Assembly: GCA_003339415.1 (NCBI GenBank)
Contig: PDHQ01000015.1
Location: 248,001-312,000 of the forward strand
From: Ophiocordyceps camponoti-saundersi (nom. inval.)
Taxonomy: Eukaryota > Ascomycota > Sordariomycetes > Hypocreales > Ophiocordycipitaceae
Length of the DNA: 64,000 nt
Direction of reading: 5' to 3'
Positions 1 through 10,737 of this stretch are shown piece by piece (within the stretch, counting starts at the first letter, position 1; each line of letters begins with the position of its first letter). The notes below the pieces were generated by a model that did no database searches, was not told the DNA's origin, and worked only from the letters and a program-made list of their open reading frames with translations. The translations under genes and the position numbers were made by a program.

Positions 1-1330
1 GTACCTTAGTAAAAATATTATATTTATATTACTCTATTATTACTATTACTAGGACGGTATATTAGCTAACGTAGCGCGATTTATTCGAAACTATTATTAT
101 TACGGGAATTACTTTTAACGCCGTCGTCGCTAAGGCTTACTATAACCGATACTACCTCCGGAGAGGTATTAGGTAACTATCTCCGTAAACTTTATAATAA
201 ACCTACTTACTATAAATCCTTCTTAGCCCCGCTTCCTTATAATTATTACTAATTAGCTATTAAAATACGTATAGCTAGAGGTAATAATATCTATAGAAGC
301 TAAGTATTACGTAAAACGTTTCGTTTATACTTAGTAGCGCTTCTATAGCTTTCCTATAGCTATTATATCTAACCGTAGTTCGAATTAGATAAGTTACTTT
401 TAGTTAACTCTTTGCTACCTCGTAAGCATTAGATAACTTATATTAATAGCCTATTACTTATAAACTAATAGCGGTACGGAACGAATAAACTAGGAGGTGT
501 AGGCTATCCTCCGTTATATAATATCGTTCTCCTAGCTTAACTAGCCTTCTTACCTACCTACTTACTAACTTATATTAAATAATAGGGAGTTATCTATAAT
601 AGGCGTAAGTCTAAACCGCCTACTATACGAATATAACTTAGACCTTATCTAATAGCTATTTACGCCTTCCGTATTAATTACCTCCCCGAGGGGGCGTGCC
701 GTTACCTTCGCTTAGTATTTATAAGAAAGTATCTAGCTAGCTTAGGTATCTATTACGTAGGCTTAATAAAAGTAGTAGGACGCCTCTAATAGTACCTATC
801 GCCCCGCGGAATAATTCTAAGTCGGTAACTTTATATAGTTAGATCTTCGCTACGTTTATTCTAACCGCCCGTCTAAAAAACTTAATTACCTTAAGGCTAA
901 GTATAAAATCGTTACTATCCTATCCCTTTTAACCGTTATACTTAATACTCTAAGAGATATATATCCTATATTCTATATTAATTTGCTTAAGCGTGCCGCG
1001 TATAATCTACTCTTATCGTAATCCCTCGCTAATAGCTATCCTAAACCTTCTCTACGACTTTCTAACGATAACCTATCCCTTAACGAATACGAGATTAAGG
1101 AAATCCTTACCGCGAAGAACGCCCGCGGGCGACGCTCGTAAGGCTAACCCCCCTGTTATTAGGCGTTAGTAAAATAGAAAGAATACGTTACGCTAACCTA
1201 AAAGCCGTTAGATAGCTTATAATACTACGCTACTTTAGATAATTATAAGTTACGCTAAGGAGATATTCGTATATATAACGGCCTTAGATATACTTTTCTA
1301 TTTAAACTTAATTAAGTAAATAATTAAGCA
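1..1330 (+). mobile_element. Ty3/gypsy retrotransposon remnant: pol 3' part (integrase to chromodomain-like end), RIP-inactivated
   Basis: In + strand frames, family landmarks survive between RIP-made stops. At about 480-640 there is an integrase tail with an NNRELSIIGVS stretch, matching the NN..S..G.SP region of gypsy integrases. At about 850-910 lies RPSKKLNYLKAKYKI, the classic RPSKKLD linker of Ty3/gypsy pol. At about 960-990 comes an F-x-INLLKR stretch (usually VFHVSLLK). At about 1090-1230 lies NEYEIKEIL, then ALVK-stop-KEY and KPLDS, matching the chromodomain-like end (ALVKW.GY, W.PLD). In-frame stops are TAA/TAG, as expected from CAA, CAG or TGG. The element enters from beyond the left edge, so reverse transcriptase and the 5' LTR are not seen. 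It is inactive. A chromovirus-type element is the likeliest class. Confidence 0.8.
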
Positions 1331-1379
1331 AATTCCCCCTCCCCTCTAGTAAATTCCTTCTAGCTTATTATACCCCGCC

Positions 1380-1900
1380 CCCCTCCCGTCCCCGTTCTTC
1401 TTTTTACTACTACGGCGCGTTTAGCGTATTTTACTACTTTTCTTCTTCCTCGATATCGTCGGCCGACTACGCCTAGCTTAGACTACTACGGCTACGCGGA
1501 AATATATTAGGCTTAGAAATCGACGCGTTACGCGAGCGACTATAACCTCTAGCCGCGGGCGATAGCGATTATAGCAGCTAATTTAGCCTAGCCGGGGCGT
1601 AATAAGGAGCGCGGGGCGGCGATAATAAGGCGGCGAGGTTAGCGAGGGCCGTATAAATATTATAATTAGCTTTAAATTACTACTATTAATCCTTAGCCCG
1701 GGCGGCCGCTTCCTCCCGCTATAAGGCGAGAATATCTTACTACGTTTACTCCTACCGCTATAAGGACTCTTTATAGCGGGCGGCGAACGCGTTAAGGCCG
1801 GTAATAACCTACCCCTACTACTAAGCCTAGTGCTACTAGTACTAAGCTATAGCGCCGCTTATACTACGGTAATATATCGACGGTATAAGCGCGGGGATAA
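1380..1900 (-). pseudogene. RIP-decayed Gln-rich reading frame, convergent to the gypsy pol remnant
   Basis: On the - strand one frame can be followed for about 500 bp with only TAG and TAA stops, many of them in runs (for example four in a row near 1690). Reading each as a mutated CAG/CAA gives a glutamine-rich, charged, probably coiled-coil protein. Motifs still legible include REEAAARAKD and ADDIEEEEK. TGA does not occur, as RIP predicts. I do not recognise the family; a gag-like protein or a gene carried by a nested element are possibilities. The opposite orientation to the gypsy pol remnant suggests a second, inserted element. Confidence 0.45.
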
Positions 1901-2171
1901 TATTACCGCTTACGGGAATAAGAGAATTAGAGCTAGATAGCTCGGGCGATAGGGATATAAAGATATCGGTTATAGCGCGAGGGGCGAGTTATATAATATC
2001 GAGCTATATCCTAAGGCGGTTAGCGCGGGCCTAGAAAGCGGGCGTTAAAATAGCATAACGGCTAGGAGTAATACCCTCGCGGGCGCGGGCGGCCGTCTAA
2101 ATAGCTTCGTTATTAGCGGCTATATTCTATAAATCGCGGGCGGCCCGCCGAAGGCGTGCGTCCCTAGCGAA

Positions 2172-2196
2172 GAGGTGCCTTTCCTAAAGGCACCTC
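2172..2196. other. Perfect 11-bp hairpin in a CA/TG-retaining patch
   Basis: GAGGTGCCTTT, CCT, AAAGGCACCTC forms an 11-bp stem with a 3-nt loop. Outside it GGCGT (about 2155) and ACGCC (about 2200) can extend the pairing imperfectly. The stem keeps TG and CA dinucleotides that are otherwise almost gone from the island. Function is unknown; a terminal or subterminal inverted repeat of an element, or an rDNA-like hairpin, could look like this. Confidence 0.6.
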
Positions 2197-2599
2197 CTAC
2201 GCCGGGCACGATACGCTTAGCAGGCCGCCGCCCGGCCGCGGACGTATTTAGCCGTGCCCTTATTTATAAGGTCGTTAAGGTAGGGCGTATATATATACGA
2301 TATCTCTATTAGCGGCGCGGCGTCTTTATCGTCGCTATTTCCCTATACTATATACTCCCCTATAGCGTAAGTCGGCGTTAAGGGCGCGGCTAATATATTA
2401 GCAAGACGATAAATAAAGTAATATACTAATAGAAAAAATAACGTAAGGAGGCAGCGCGGCGATAGCGTAATAACGATAAGGTTAATATTTTTAGAATAGG
2501 TAGTATATAGAAAAAGAAAAGAAAGGAAGAGGAACGCGCGGGGGAATTTTTATTTTATTTTAACTTATACCCCCGCCGGGGACGGAACTTCTATTTTCC

Positions 2600-2700
2600 T
2601 AGGGCGGCGGGGTATATAAGGGATTCGGGCTATACCCGAATAGCTAAGTTACGTAGGGTAATTAGTTATTTCCGCGCGCGGCGCGCGCGCGGATCGCCTA
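2600..2700 (+). other. Possible LTR/promoter-like patch: TATA motif plus two hairpins
   Basis: TATATAAG lies at about 2613-2620. It is followed by the hairpin TTCGGG-CTATA-CCCGAA (2624-2640) and by a 10-bp GC hairpin TCCGCGCGCG-GCG-CGCGCGCGGA (2671-2693). An AATAAA-like string follows at about 2820. These elements in order would fit an LTR U3-R region, but RIP has erased the TG...CA termini and I could not find a matching repeat copy in the window. Confidence 0.25.
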
Positions 2701-3019
2701 CCCCTATTAGGCGTTACGACCCCTTTTCTATAGTTCTTTATAGTCGTTCTAAATAATAGAGTCACCTCCTCGTAGATAGCCCGGAGGCTAAACCCTTATA
2801 CTAATCCCTTATTATATAAATAAAATACTTAATATATACCTTATCGGTAAACCTTACGCTATTTAATTATAAGCAAATCCGCTAAGCTTAGATTAATTAA
2901 GTAACTTAGTTATTAATATCCCCTTTTAAGGGATCCCGTAAGAATAGGTCGCGTAACTTATCCTTAGCGAGTTTATATTTAGTAATATTATAAGGCTATA
3001 TAAAAGTATATAATATTAC

Positions 3020-3420
3020 TAGCTTCTTTTTTAATAAAAAGTCCCCTTAAATTAGGGACTAATAAGCTAATAAGAGGCCTGCTTAGATAAAGGGATTTAT
3101 CCCCTTTAGTATTTTCCTTATCCGATAATATTCTTTTAGGTTTTCTTAGAAATTCGGAAAAGTAAATACTTTATATTTTTCTTTAAGTAATTAAAAAGTC
3201 TTAGGGTTAGGGGTCTTACTCCTTATTCGACCTCCTAAGCTTATAGATAGGATTTCTAGTTAATTTAGCTTTATAAAAATTTCTTATATTTCTAAGTTTA
3301 TAAAAAATTAGATATTATAGCCCTATACCGTATTAATAACGTTTTAGTACTAATTAGTCTAATCTTTAGGGTTTTTAAGAATAAAAGTAAGTTTAACTAA
3401 TATTATAAAATCTACTATTA
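3020..3420 (-). pseudogene. RIP-decayed coding remnant, family unknown
   Basis: One - strand frame runs for about 400 bp interrupted only by TAA/TAG codons that can be read as former CAA/CAG. The readable part is Lys/Leu/Phe-rich with short strings such as KEYYRIRKILKG and GDFLLKK. This supports a former coding sequence destroyed by RIP, probably transposon-derived. No family motif is recognisable. Confidence 0.3.
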
Positions 3421-3838
3421 TATTAGTTATTATATTATTAAAATTATTAATTATAATTAAAAATTAATAAATTTAAGAGTTATAAGTCCGCTAAAAAAAG
3501 TAACGATAGCTTTATTTTTACGAGGGCTTAATTAATTAAGTAAATTTATAGAATATAGGTTATATAAGCTATAAAAACGGTAAAATTAAATAAATTAGAT
3601 TAAAAAGTACTAACTAAGCTTATAACTATTAGATAAGGAGGAGGCGTATAAATTATATTAATTAATATACTTACCCTCCTAAAATAAAGGGAATTATCGT
3701 TATCTTTATATATATAATAAAAACTATTCGTATCTACCTCTTATACTATAATGCCCTTATAAATAAGCCTTTATTCCTATATCTTATATATTGCCCTAGA
3801 TATAGCCCTTTTTCCTAATAGGAATTCCGTTTCCTAGG

Positions 3839-4444
3839 TTGCGGAGCCGTTGCTATAATAACTGCACGCCTTAAGGGATAACAAAAACACACGCCTAACC
3901 CACTCTTGTCTTAGCCCTCTGACATCAGCACATACTGTACATATGTATGTATATCCATACACAACACTCATAACACCAACCAAAGCAACCCGACGCTCAT
4001 CATCATCATCATCATCATCATCATGTCTCTCTCTATTCATCACTTGACTGAGCAACGACACCTGTACCTTGGTAGGTACCTAGGTATGTACATTTGTACA
4101 TACAACAAGATGCACTTTCATGCCTGCCCTGCCCTGCCCTGCTCTCCTCATCCCCTCCACATATCCCCCCCCTCAAATCTTCTTCCATCGCATGCATCCG
4201 TCGCGTCATAGAAACTTCGGGTATATCCTGGCAGCTCAAAGACAGGACCAGGAGAAATACAAACAGTAGCCAGATGATGAACAGAAAAAAAGAAAAGAAA
4301 AAAAAGAAACAACACAAACCAACATCAGACGCTCATGAAAATCGCTTTTATCATCTCCCTTCACTCGAAACCATCCATCCATCCTGTAGCAAAACCAGTT
4401 CCGACAAGAGAAAAAAAAACAAAACCAAGGGCCAGAGTAGAGCC
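3839..4444. other. 3' flank of MED15, no gene seen
   Basis: Dinucleotide content is normal, in contrast to the RIP island to the left. It contains a (CAT)9 microsatellite at 3998-4024, TACATA-type repeats near 3940-3960 and 4090-4110, and the GGTAGGTACCTAGGTA palindromic word at about 4070-4086. This stretch probably includes the MED15 3' UTR. Short open frames here are low complexity. Confidence 0.5.
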
Positions 4445-5282
4445 TCAATAGATCCCCATGCTGTAGTATCGGGGATCCAGCACAAACGGTTGCGTGTAGT
4501 CAATCTCCGCGTCCCACTCCTTCGACGACGGAATCCGCGACGGCTCAAACAGCACCCTCATATCCAGCGTCTCGTCCTTGCCGTCCAGGTTCGTCTTGTC
4601 CAAGCTCATCAGGAGGTCCGAGTCAAAGTTTTCGTAGTTGTGCCAGTACACGTCGATGTCGAGCATCGCGTTCTCCGAAACGTCGCTGTTGGGCTCCGAA
4701 GACCCGCTGTCCTTGCTCGACTCGGGCGTGTCTTTTGGCGTCACCGATCGGTAAAACATGTTTACCTCGCTGACGATGTTGGGTAGCCCGATGCCGTCTT
4801 CCCACCCCAGATGCGCGATGAATGACTGCGGATCGATGGTGCAGTGCGCCCACGGGTTGCTTCGCGCCGTCGCCGTCGCCCCATCACCCGTCTTCTGCTC
4901 GCCCCCCTTGGCTGATGCTGCCTCCGTCTTGGCCAGCGCCGCCGCCTTGTTATCTTGCAGCGTCCGACCCATGGTGCTGTTGCCCCGCTTCATGTCCTGC
5001 GACGCCGGCGTGTTGGCCGCGTTGCCCGGCGTCGGGTAACCCTGCTTCGACGCCGAAGACCTCATAGCCTCCGCCGGCTTGGGCGACGTTCGCAGGCTCC
5101 CATCCGGTTCCAGTCCCAGGGCTGCCGCCAGGTTCTCACGCACAAACTTGACCGGGTCCTCCCTCGGCTTGACGTGTTCCTCGTCCACGTGGTGCTGTAG
5201 CGCCTGTTCGCTTGGGAAGGCCGGTGGCAGTATCGCACAGTCGCCCTCTCTGCACAGGAAGACGGGCTTCGGAGCCTCGGGG

Positions 5283-5321
<39 letters not shown>

Positions 5322-6672
5322 GCCGCCCGCCGCATCTCGGGAGAACCCATCTTGCCCATCTTTGGCGACGGCGTCGCGCCCTGAAGCGGCGGGCCCGCTG
5401 CCTGTCCCGCCACCTTCTGCTTCTTTCGCGCCGGCGGCAGCTGCAGATTGAGGTCCTTCTGCTTGCCCATGTAGCTTGGGTTGCCGTGAGGCGACGAGGC
5501 GCCAAAGGAGAATGGTGGCTGCGTCGCCGTCGGTGCCGGCGGCGCTTGGTTCGCCTTGGACGACGGCTTCTGCTGCTGGTTGATCTTGTTCAGTGCTTGC
5601 GAGTTCTTCTCCAGGTTGGCGGCGCTCAGTGGCGCCGGTTGACCTTGCTGCTGGGCCTGCTGTGCTTGCTGGGCCTGCCTCAGCATCCCGCTCTTCATCA
5701 TGCTGGCAGCAAGGTCCTTAGCCATGCTTTCCAGCATGCCGCGCGTTTGGTCAATCTCCACCGCGCGGATGCTAAACTTGTCCTTGAGCACCTGCATCGG
5801 TTCGCCGTCGGAAAATTGCCTCATGATGCGCAGTCTCTGTAGAGAAATGTCAGTGGCCGAGCCGCTCCCCTCTTGTCCGTCAACACTTACAGATCGGAAG
5901 AACATCTTGGCCCGCTCGTCGTCGCGGGTGATGGAGTACCATTTCGTCAGGCCGCGACCGACTTTGCACATGTCACCCGCGATACGCTGGAGCTTAGCCG
6001 ACGTATCGCTGTGCTCCTGCTGGCTCATGACTATGTCTGGCATGAAGTCGCACGAGAACTTGCGCTGCTCCTCTTGGCTAATCTGCTTCAGACGGTTAAG
6101 AGCATCGTTGCTGGCAGCCTGCTGCATAAGCGTGGCCGTCTGCTGTCCTTGACCGGCCATCTGCAGCTTAAGGTACCGCTCGTACTTGGCCTTGGCTTCG
6201 GGGTTGAGCGACGCCACCTGCTGCGGCGTCAGCAAGGACGCTTGCGTCTTTGGGGCCTGCTGCTGCTGCTGCTGCTGCTGCTGGCCAGACTGCGTGGGGG
6301 GTCGGGACTGCGTCGTGCTAACATCAGTCGCTTCTTCCGGGCTGGGCCGCTTGAGCGTCTTGGGCTGCTGCATGTTGTTGGTGCGAGTCTGTGAGACGTT
6401 GACCTGCTGCTGCTGTGGCTGCTGCTGCTGCTTCGCGGAACCGGCCTGCATGGCTGCGGTCTGGCTCATGGCGACCGGCGTCGTCTGCGCTTGCGGCTGA
6501 GGCGTGCGAGTTTGCTGCTGCTGAGGAGGAGGCGGCGGTTGATGCTGCAGCTGAGGCGTTGATTGCATCTGAATCGGGTTCTGCATCCCGCCCGGCACTG
6601 GATTCTGGCCATTCTGCTGGGCTTGAGCCTGGGCCTGGACTTGAATCTGAGACTGAGCGTGCTGCGCCCTGA

Positions 6673-6704
<32 letters not shown>

Positions 6705-8256
6705 AGCTGTAGCTGTTGTTGCTGCTGTTGCAACGACTGTTGTTGCTGTGGGTGCTGTTGAGGGTTCTGTTGAAAACAATGATGTTGCTGCTGCTGAGCC
6801 AGCTGCGGATGCTGTGCCTGCTGCTGTTGCTGTGCCTGCTGCTGAGCCTGCTGCTGCAACCATGTCTGCCTCTTCATCTGCAACAGCGTACTCCGCAACT
6901 GCTCGTCGGGCATGTTCGCTAATTGAGGCCTCGAGTTACGAACTAGCATCATTTCCTGAGGCGTCACCTGCAGTACTTGGGGCGGAATATTCGTCACGTT
7001 GCGAGGAGGCATGTTGATGGGTTGGTTCGGCATCTGGCCAGGCACCACGTTGGCGTTCATGCCCTGATTCTGAGCCGTCGCCGTGCGCTTCGCCATGAAC
7101 AACTGGAACTGCCTCGTTTGGGTGGCGGCGAGCTGGGATCGAAGGCTGGCCGGGACGCTGTTTTCCCTGCTCAGCCAAATCTTCAAGTCCCTCCACTTCT
7201 TTACCTCAGCCGGCAGCTGCATCTGGTTGAGAACCTGAGGGGGGAGGTCCAGCTGGTCCATGATCATCTGGGCCTGGGTATTCTGCATGGGTCGCGGCAT
7301 CTGCATCTGTCGCTGTTGGTTGCCGGCTCCAGGACCGCCCGGCTGCGGCATCCCCTGGCCACCGACCATGCCCATTTGGCCACCAAACTGACCCGGGGGC
7401 CGGTTCGGGTTCACCTGACCGGCGCCCATGGCCAGTTGATCCTGCCTTTGGCTCGACCACTTCCGGACAATGTCGTTGAGCTTATCCGCTGGCATGTTGA
7501 GTAGAGACTGCCTCTGTTCCTGGTTCACGCTGGCGAGCATGGCGGCGAATGCCGGGTTGTGGGGACGTTGGATGCCTTGGTTGAAGCGCTGGTCTCCGAA
7601 CTGGACGCCCCCTTGTCCCATGCTGGGGCCGCCCATGCTGCCCATGATGCCCATGCTGCTCGGCGGGCGAGAGACGGGTGTGTTGAGCGTGTTCATAGCA
7701 GGGCTCTGGGCGGGCGGGATGCCGCCACCCATGGCGTTCTGGCCCGGCATCTGCTTCATCTGGTGAGGCTGCTGCGCCTGGTTCATCTTCATGTGCTGCA
7801 GGTTGGCGTCTTGGGGCGTCTGAGGTTGCGGCGGTTGCGGCGGCTGCGGCGTCTGCTGAGCTTGTTGCGCTTGATGTTGCGCCTGTTGCTGCTGCTGTTG
7901 CGGTGCCTGCTGCGGTGTCTGCTGCTGCGGTTGCATCTGCTGCGGAGGTTGTTGCGGCTGAGGCTGGCGAGGCGTCTGGTTGGGTCCCGGCTGGCCGACC
8001 ATGGTCTGGTTTCCGGGCTGGGGCGTGGCATTGCGAGCAGCTCCACCGCTGGCTGGGACGACCACTTGACCGCGCTGCTGGGCCATGAGCCCACTCATCT
8101 GCTGGTCTTTGATGCTCTCCATGTTGGGCGTAAACTGTGAAAAGTCGGCAGGCGGCCCAGTGTTCATCATGTTCGGACGCTGCTGCAGCGACTGCTGACT
8201 GTGTTGCGGCTGCATTATGGCGGACTGGCCCTGAGTACCGCCGAGCTGCTGTTGCC

Positions 8257-8314
<58 letters not shown>

Positions 8315-8330
8315 GTGGTGCTGTTGTTGT

Positions 8331-8415
<85 letters not shown>

Positions 8416-9690
8416 TACGGGCCATGACGTTGTTCTTGAGCAGTGAAAAAGCGTTCGAGTAAAAGTACCACGACACGAGGTCTTTGCCCTGCGCCTGGAG
8501 TTCGGCGAGCTGCGCGGGTGGCAGCCGCTGCTGCATCTGAGCGCGAATATGGGCCTTTTGCTGGTCGTTGGTCTGGACCATCATCCTGTTGGCGAGATCG
8601 GTGACGGTGGCCTTGTCGGCCTGGGCGAGCTTCGAAATATCGTTTACGATTTGCTGAGGCGGCCGATTCATGGCGCCAAGCATGCCCATGGTCTGCGGCT
8701 GGCCGGGAGGCATGGCGCCGCGACCGGCTTGCAGGCCCATGCCACCCATGGCCATGCCACCCATCGGCCCTCCCATACCGCCCATGCCGCCCATGCCGAC
8801 GGAAATGGCCTGTTGTTGCGCCTGTTGTTGTTGCGCCTGTTGAGCTTGCTGAGGGGACTGTGAGGCCTGCATCTGGTGTTGGAGATGCTGGAATCCCTGC
8901 TGCGGAGTTTGGCCCATTCCCCGGCCCATCTGGGCCTGCATATTCATCATAGCCTGAGCCTGAGCCTGCGTTTGCGCGCTCGCGTTGAGCGTGTTCTGTA
9001 AGTTGGACTCGTTGGCCTGTCGCTTTTTGAAAAAGTCCATGGTCTTGCTCGCCATCGTTTGGTCGTAGACTTCCTGTGGTGGGGTCAGTCATCCATGATG
9101 GATTAATAGAGGAGGGATCGTTTCTCACCTTGCTCGGCGACTTTAGAAAGGTGTCGCGCTCAAAGTTGCAGGCGTAGTCTGCTGTTCTTTGATGGTCGAA
9201 GCTGCCATTCATGGCCAGAGTTACGTTGCTAATGCTAAGCTTTTGTGTCAGTGGCCATTTGTGAACTGCCTCCATCAAATAGGAAAGAAAATCGAGCAAA
9301 GGGACAGGCAAGAGGGAGCAAAGGGGAAAAGATGGGGGAAGGGGGGGGGGGGGGCGCTCAATAGCTGCTGCCAAAGTGGTAATCCAATGTTTTTGATCGA
9401 GGATGCACAGAAGGAAGAAGGAGAGGCGTAACGAGAAGCAACTGGCACCCTCAAACGCAAGGGAGCAAAGGGTGGCGAAACAAAAAGCGAAAGTCAACGT
9501 ACAGATCCAAGGTCTTGCACATGCGATCCTGCAAGCCCGCGTTGGCGTGCCATGGCATGGGGTTGGCGGCCGGGGGTTGTTGCAGTATCTTCTGGTAGAC
9601 GATTTGTTGCAAGGCGGGATTCGCCGATTTGCGCATCTGCTGGGGCATCATCTGGCCGACGCCGGCCATGTGCGGCATGTTGGCGGCCAT
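4445..9690 (-). CDS. MED15: Mediator tail subunit 15 (MED15/GAL11-like)
   Basis: Tail-module subunit of Mediator that binds activators and relays them to RNA polymerase II in the nucleus. Model: complement of 4445-5836, 5891-9073, 9129-9228 and 9503-9690, giving 1620 aa. The start at 9690 (MAANMPHMAG) is chosen because exon 2 completes the N-terminal KIX domain (about residues 50-110: DRMCKTLDL, YACNFERDTFLKSPSK, then FFKKRQANE). Later Met codons would cut this domain off. Glutamine-rich stretches follow, including a near-pure poly-Q at about residues 299-355. A second conserved patch lies just before it (about 215-285). The C-terminal part holds a C2H2-like element (CREGDC...HHVDEEH). Introns are 274, 55 and 54 bp; the last is stop-free and a multiple of three (GTAAGT ... 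CTGAC ... CTACAG). The long 5' gap may hold extra control sequence. Confidence 0.9.
8245..8412 (-). repeat. CAG/CAA trinucleotide tract encoding MED15 poly-Q
   Basis: About 56 codons, nearly all CAG or CAA with one HH interruption. The mixture of CAG and CAA partly stabilises such repeats, but length variation between strains is expected. Shorter CAG runs occur in the same exon near 6258-6284 and 6670-6720. Confidence 0.9.
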
Positions 9691-10661
9691 GGCCCCGGCA
9701 GCGTGGAAGAGACGATGCGGTGGGAGGTGAGATTGGTGGCGATATATTTAGGAGGACAAGTGAGGGAGAGAGAGATGCGAATGGGGTCGAAGCCGACGTT
9801 GCTGCGTTGGTGTATGTTCTTTGGGATTGACGAGGTGATCCCGAGAATAGTAACGGGCGGATGTTCAACAGAATTTGCAACGAGGCCAGATATAGTCCAT
9901 GTGGAGCCAGCCTCAAACAAAGTTGATGCAAGATGAGGCTTCGTTGATTCTGGTGAGTCGTAGGAGTAAGTTTTTGACGAATCGAGGACGTGAGTGCGTC
10001 GACTTTTGCCCTTTTTTTTAATTTATGCGAGAGAGGAAGACAGATGGTAGCGGAATGGTGTGGACAGTTGCAAGGCGGAAGGCGGAAATCGGCTCGCTAT
10101 TGTCGGGAGGGGACCGCTATTGTTGAGGGAGGCTTCGACGAGAGACGAGGTTCGAGGCGCCGACGATCGAGGCCTGAGCTTTAGACATGGACGGCATGCG
10201 AAAGCAGACCCGTGTAGTCGGAAGCAGAGATGGTCGCGCACGTCGTGATGTGCGTCGACATCCGCCGTTGGGCAGCGGGAAGGGCGGTCGTCGGGAGGCG
10301 GGACCGCAGGTTGGGGCCAAGACGGTGATGGCCGGGGAGAGGGGGGGGGGAAGAGAGAGAGAGAGAGAGGGAGGAAGGGAGGGAGGCGGGCTGTGCAGCC
10401 AAGTCGAGAAAGAAGAGAGAGGATGAGCAGAAGAGGAGAAAAAAAAAAGGAAGAAGCTTTTCAACGCGATGCAGCGATAGACGCGGAGAAGGATGGAGGA
10501 GCAAGACGGAGGAGAGGAGGCGAAGAGAGGAGTGGTTTCTGGGAGGAGAGAAAGGGTGGGGGGGGAGGAGGAGGAGGAGGAGGAGGATGCAAAGCGGGTG
10601 CGGGCGCAAAAGGCGACGGGAGGAGTGAGCAGGTGGTGTGTTGGGTGGGACGGGCTGGGAG

Positions 10662-10737
10662 AAGAGAGAGAGAGAGCGAGAGAGAGAGAGCGAGAGAGAG
10701 AGAGCGAGAGAGAGAGAGAGAGAGACAGAGAGACAGA
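10662..10737. repeat. (GA)n microsatellite with regular CGAG interruptions
   Basis: About 76 bp of GA repeats in which GCGAG interrupts the run every 14 bases or so, ending in GACAGAGAGACAGAG. It lies in the MED15 upstream region. Confidence 0.85.

Larger units (their letters stand above)
1..3838. repeat. RIP-mutated transposon island
   Basis: CpA and TpG are almost absent from this block on either strand while TpA is hugely enriched; hundreds of bases pass without one CA or TG. CpG is retained, so parts (about 1400-2700) stay GC-rich. This is the signature of repeat-induced point mutation, in which C to T changes at CpA in duplicated DNA give TpA on both strands. With TG removed there are practically no ATG codons, which explains the lack of open frames. 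The remaining CA/TG dinucleotides are clustered, mainly around 2150-2225. The block ends sharply near 3838, where normal CA/TG content resumes, with no visible leakage toward the neighbouring gene. At least one Ty3/gypsy element lies in it. Confidence 0.93.

Noticed and set aside
3198..3215. TTAGGGTTAGGGG resembling telomere repeat
   Set aside because: Only about two units inside RIP-altered DNA; not a telomere array.
4094..4786. 230-codon + frame overlapping the MED15 3' end
   Set aside because: Antisense shadow of the MED15 coding exon plus repeat DNA.
7482..9497. 671-codon - strand frame over MED15
   Set aside because: Alternative frame of the CAG-rich exon (Ala/Thr strings); the MED15 frame carries the conserved domains.
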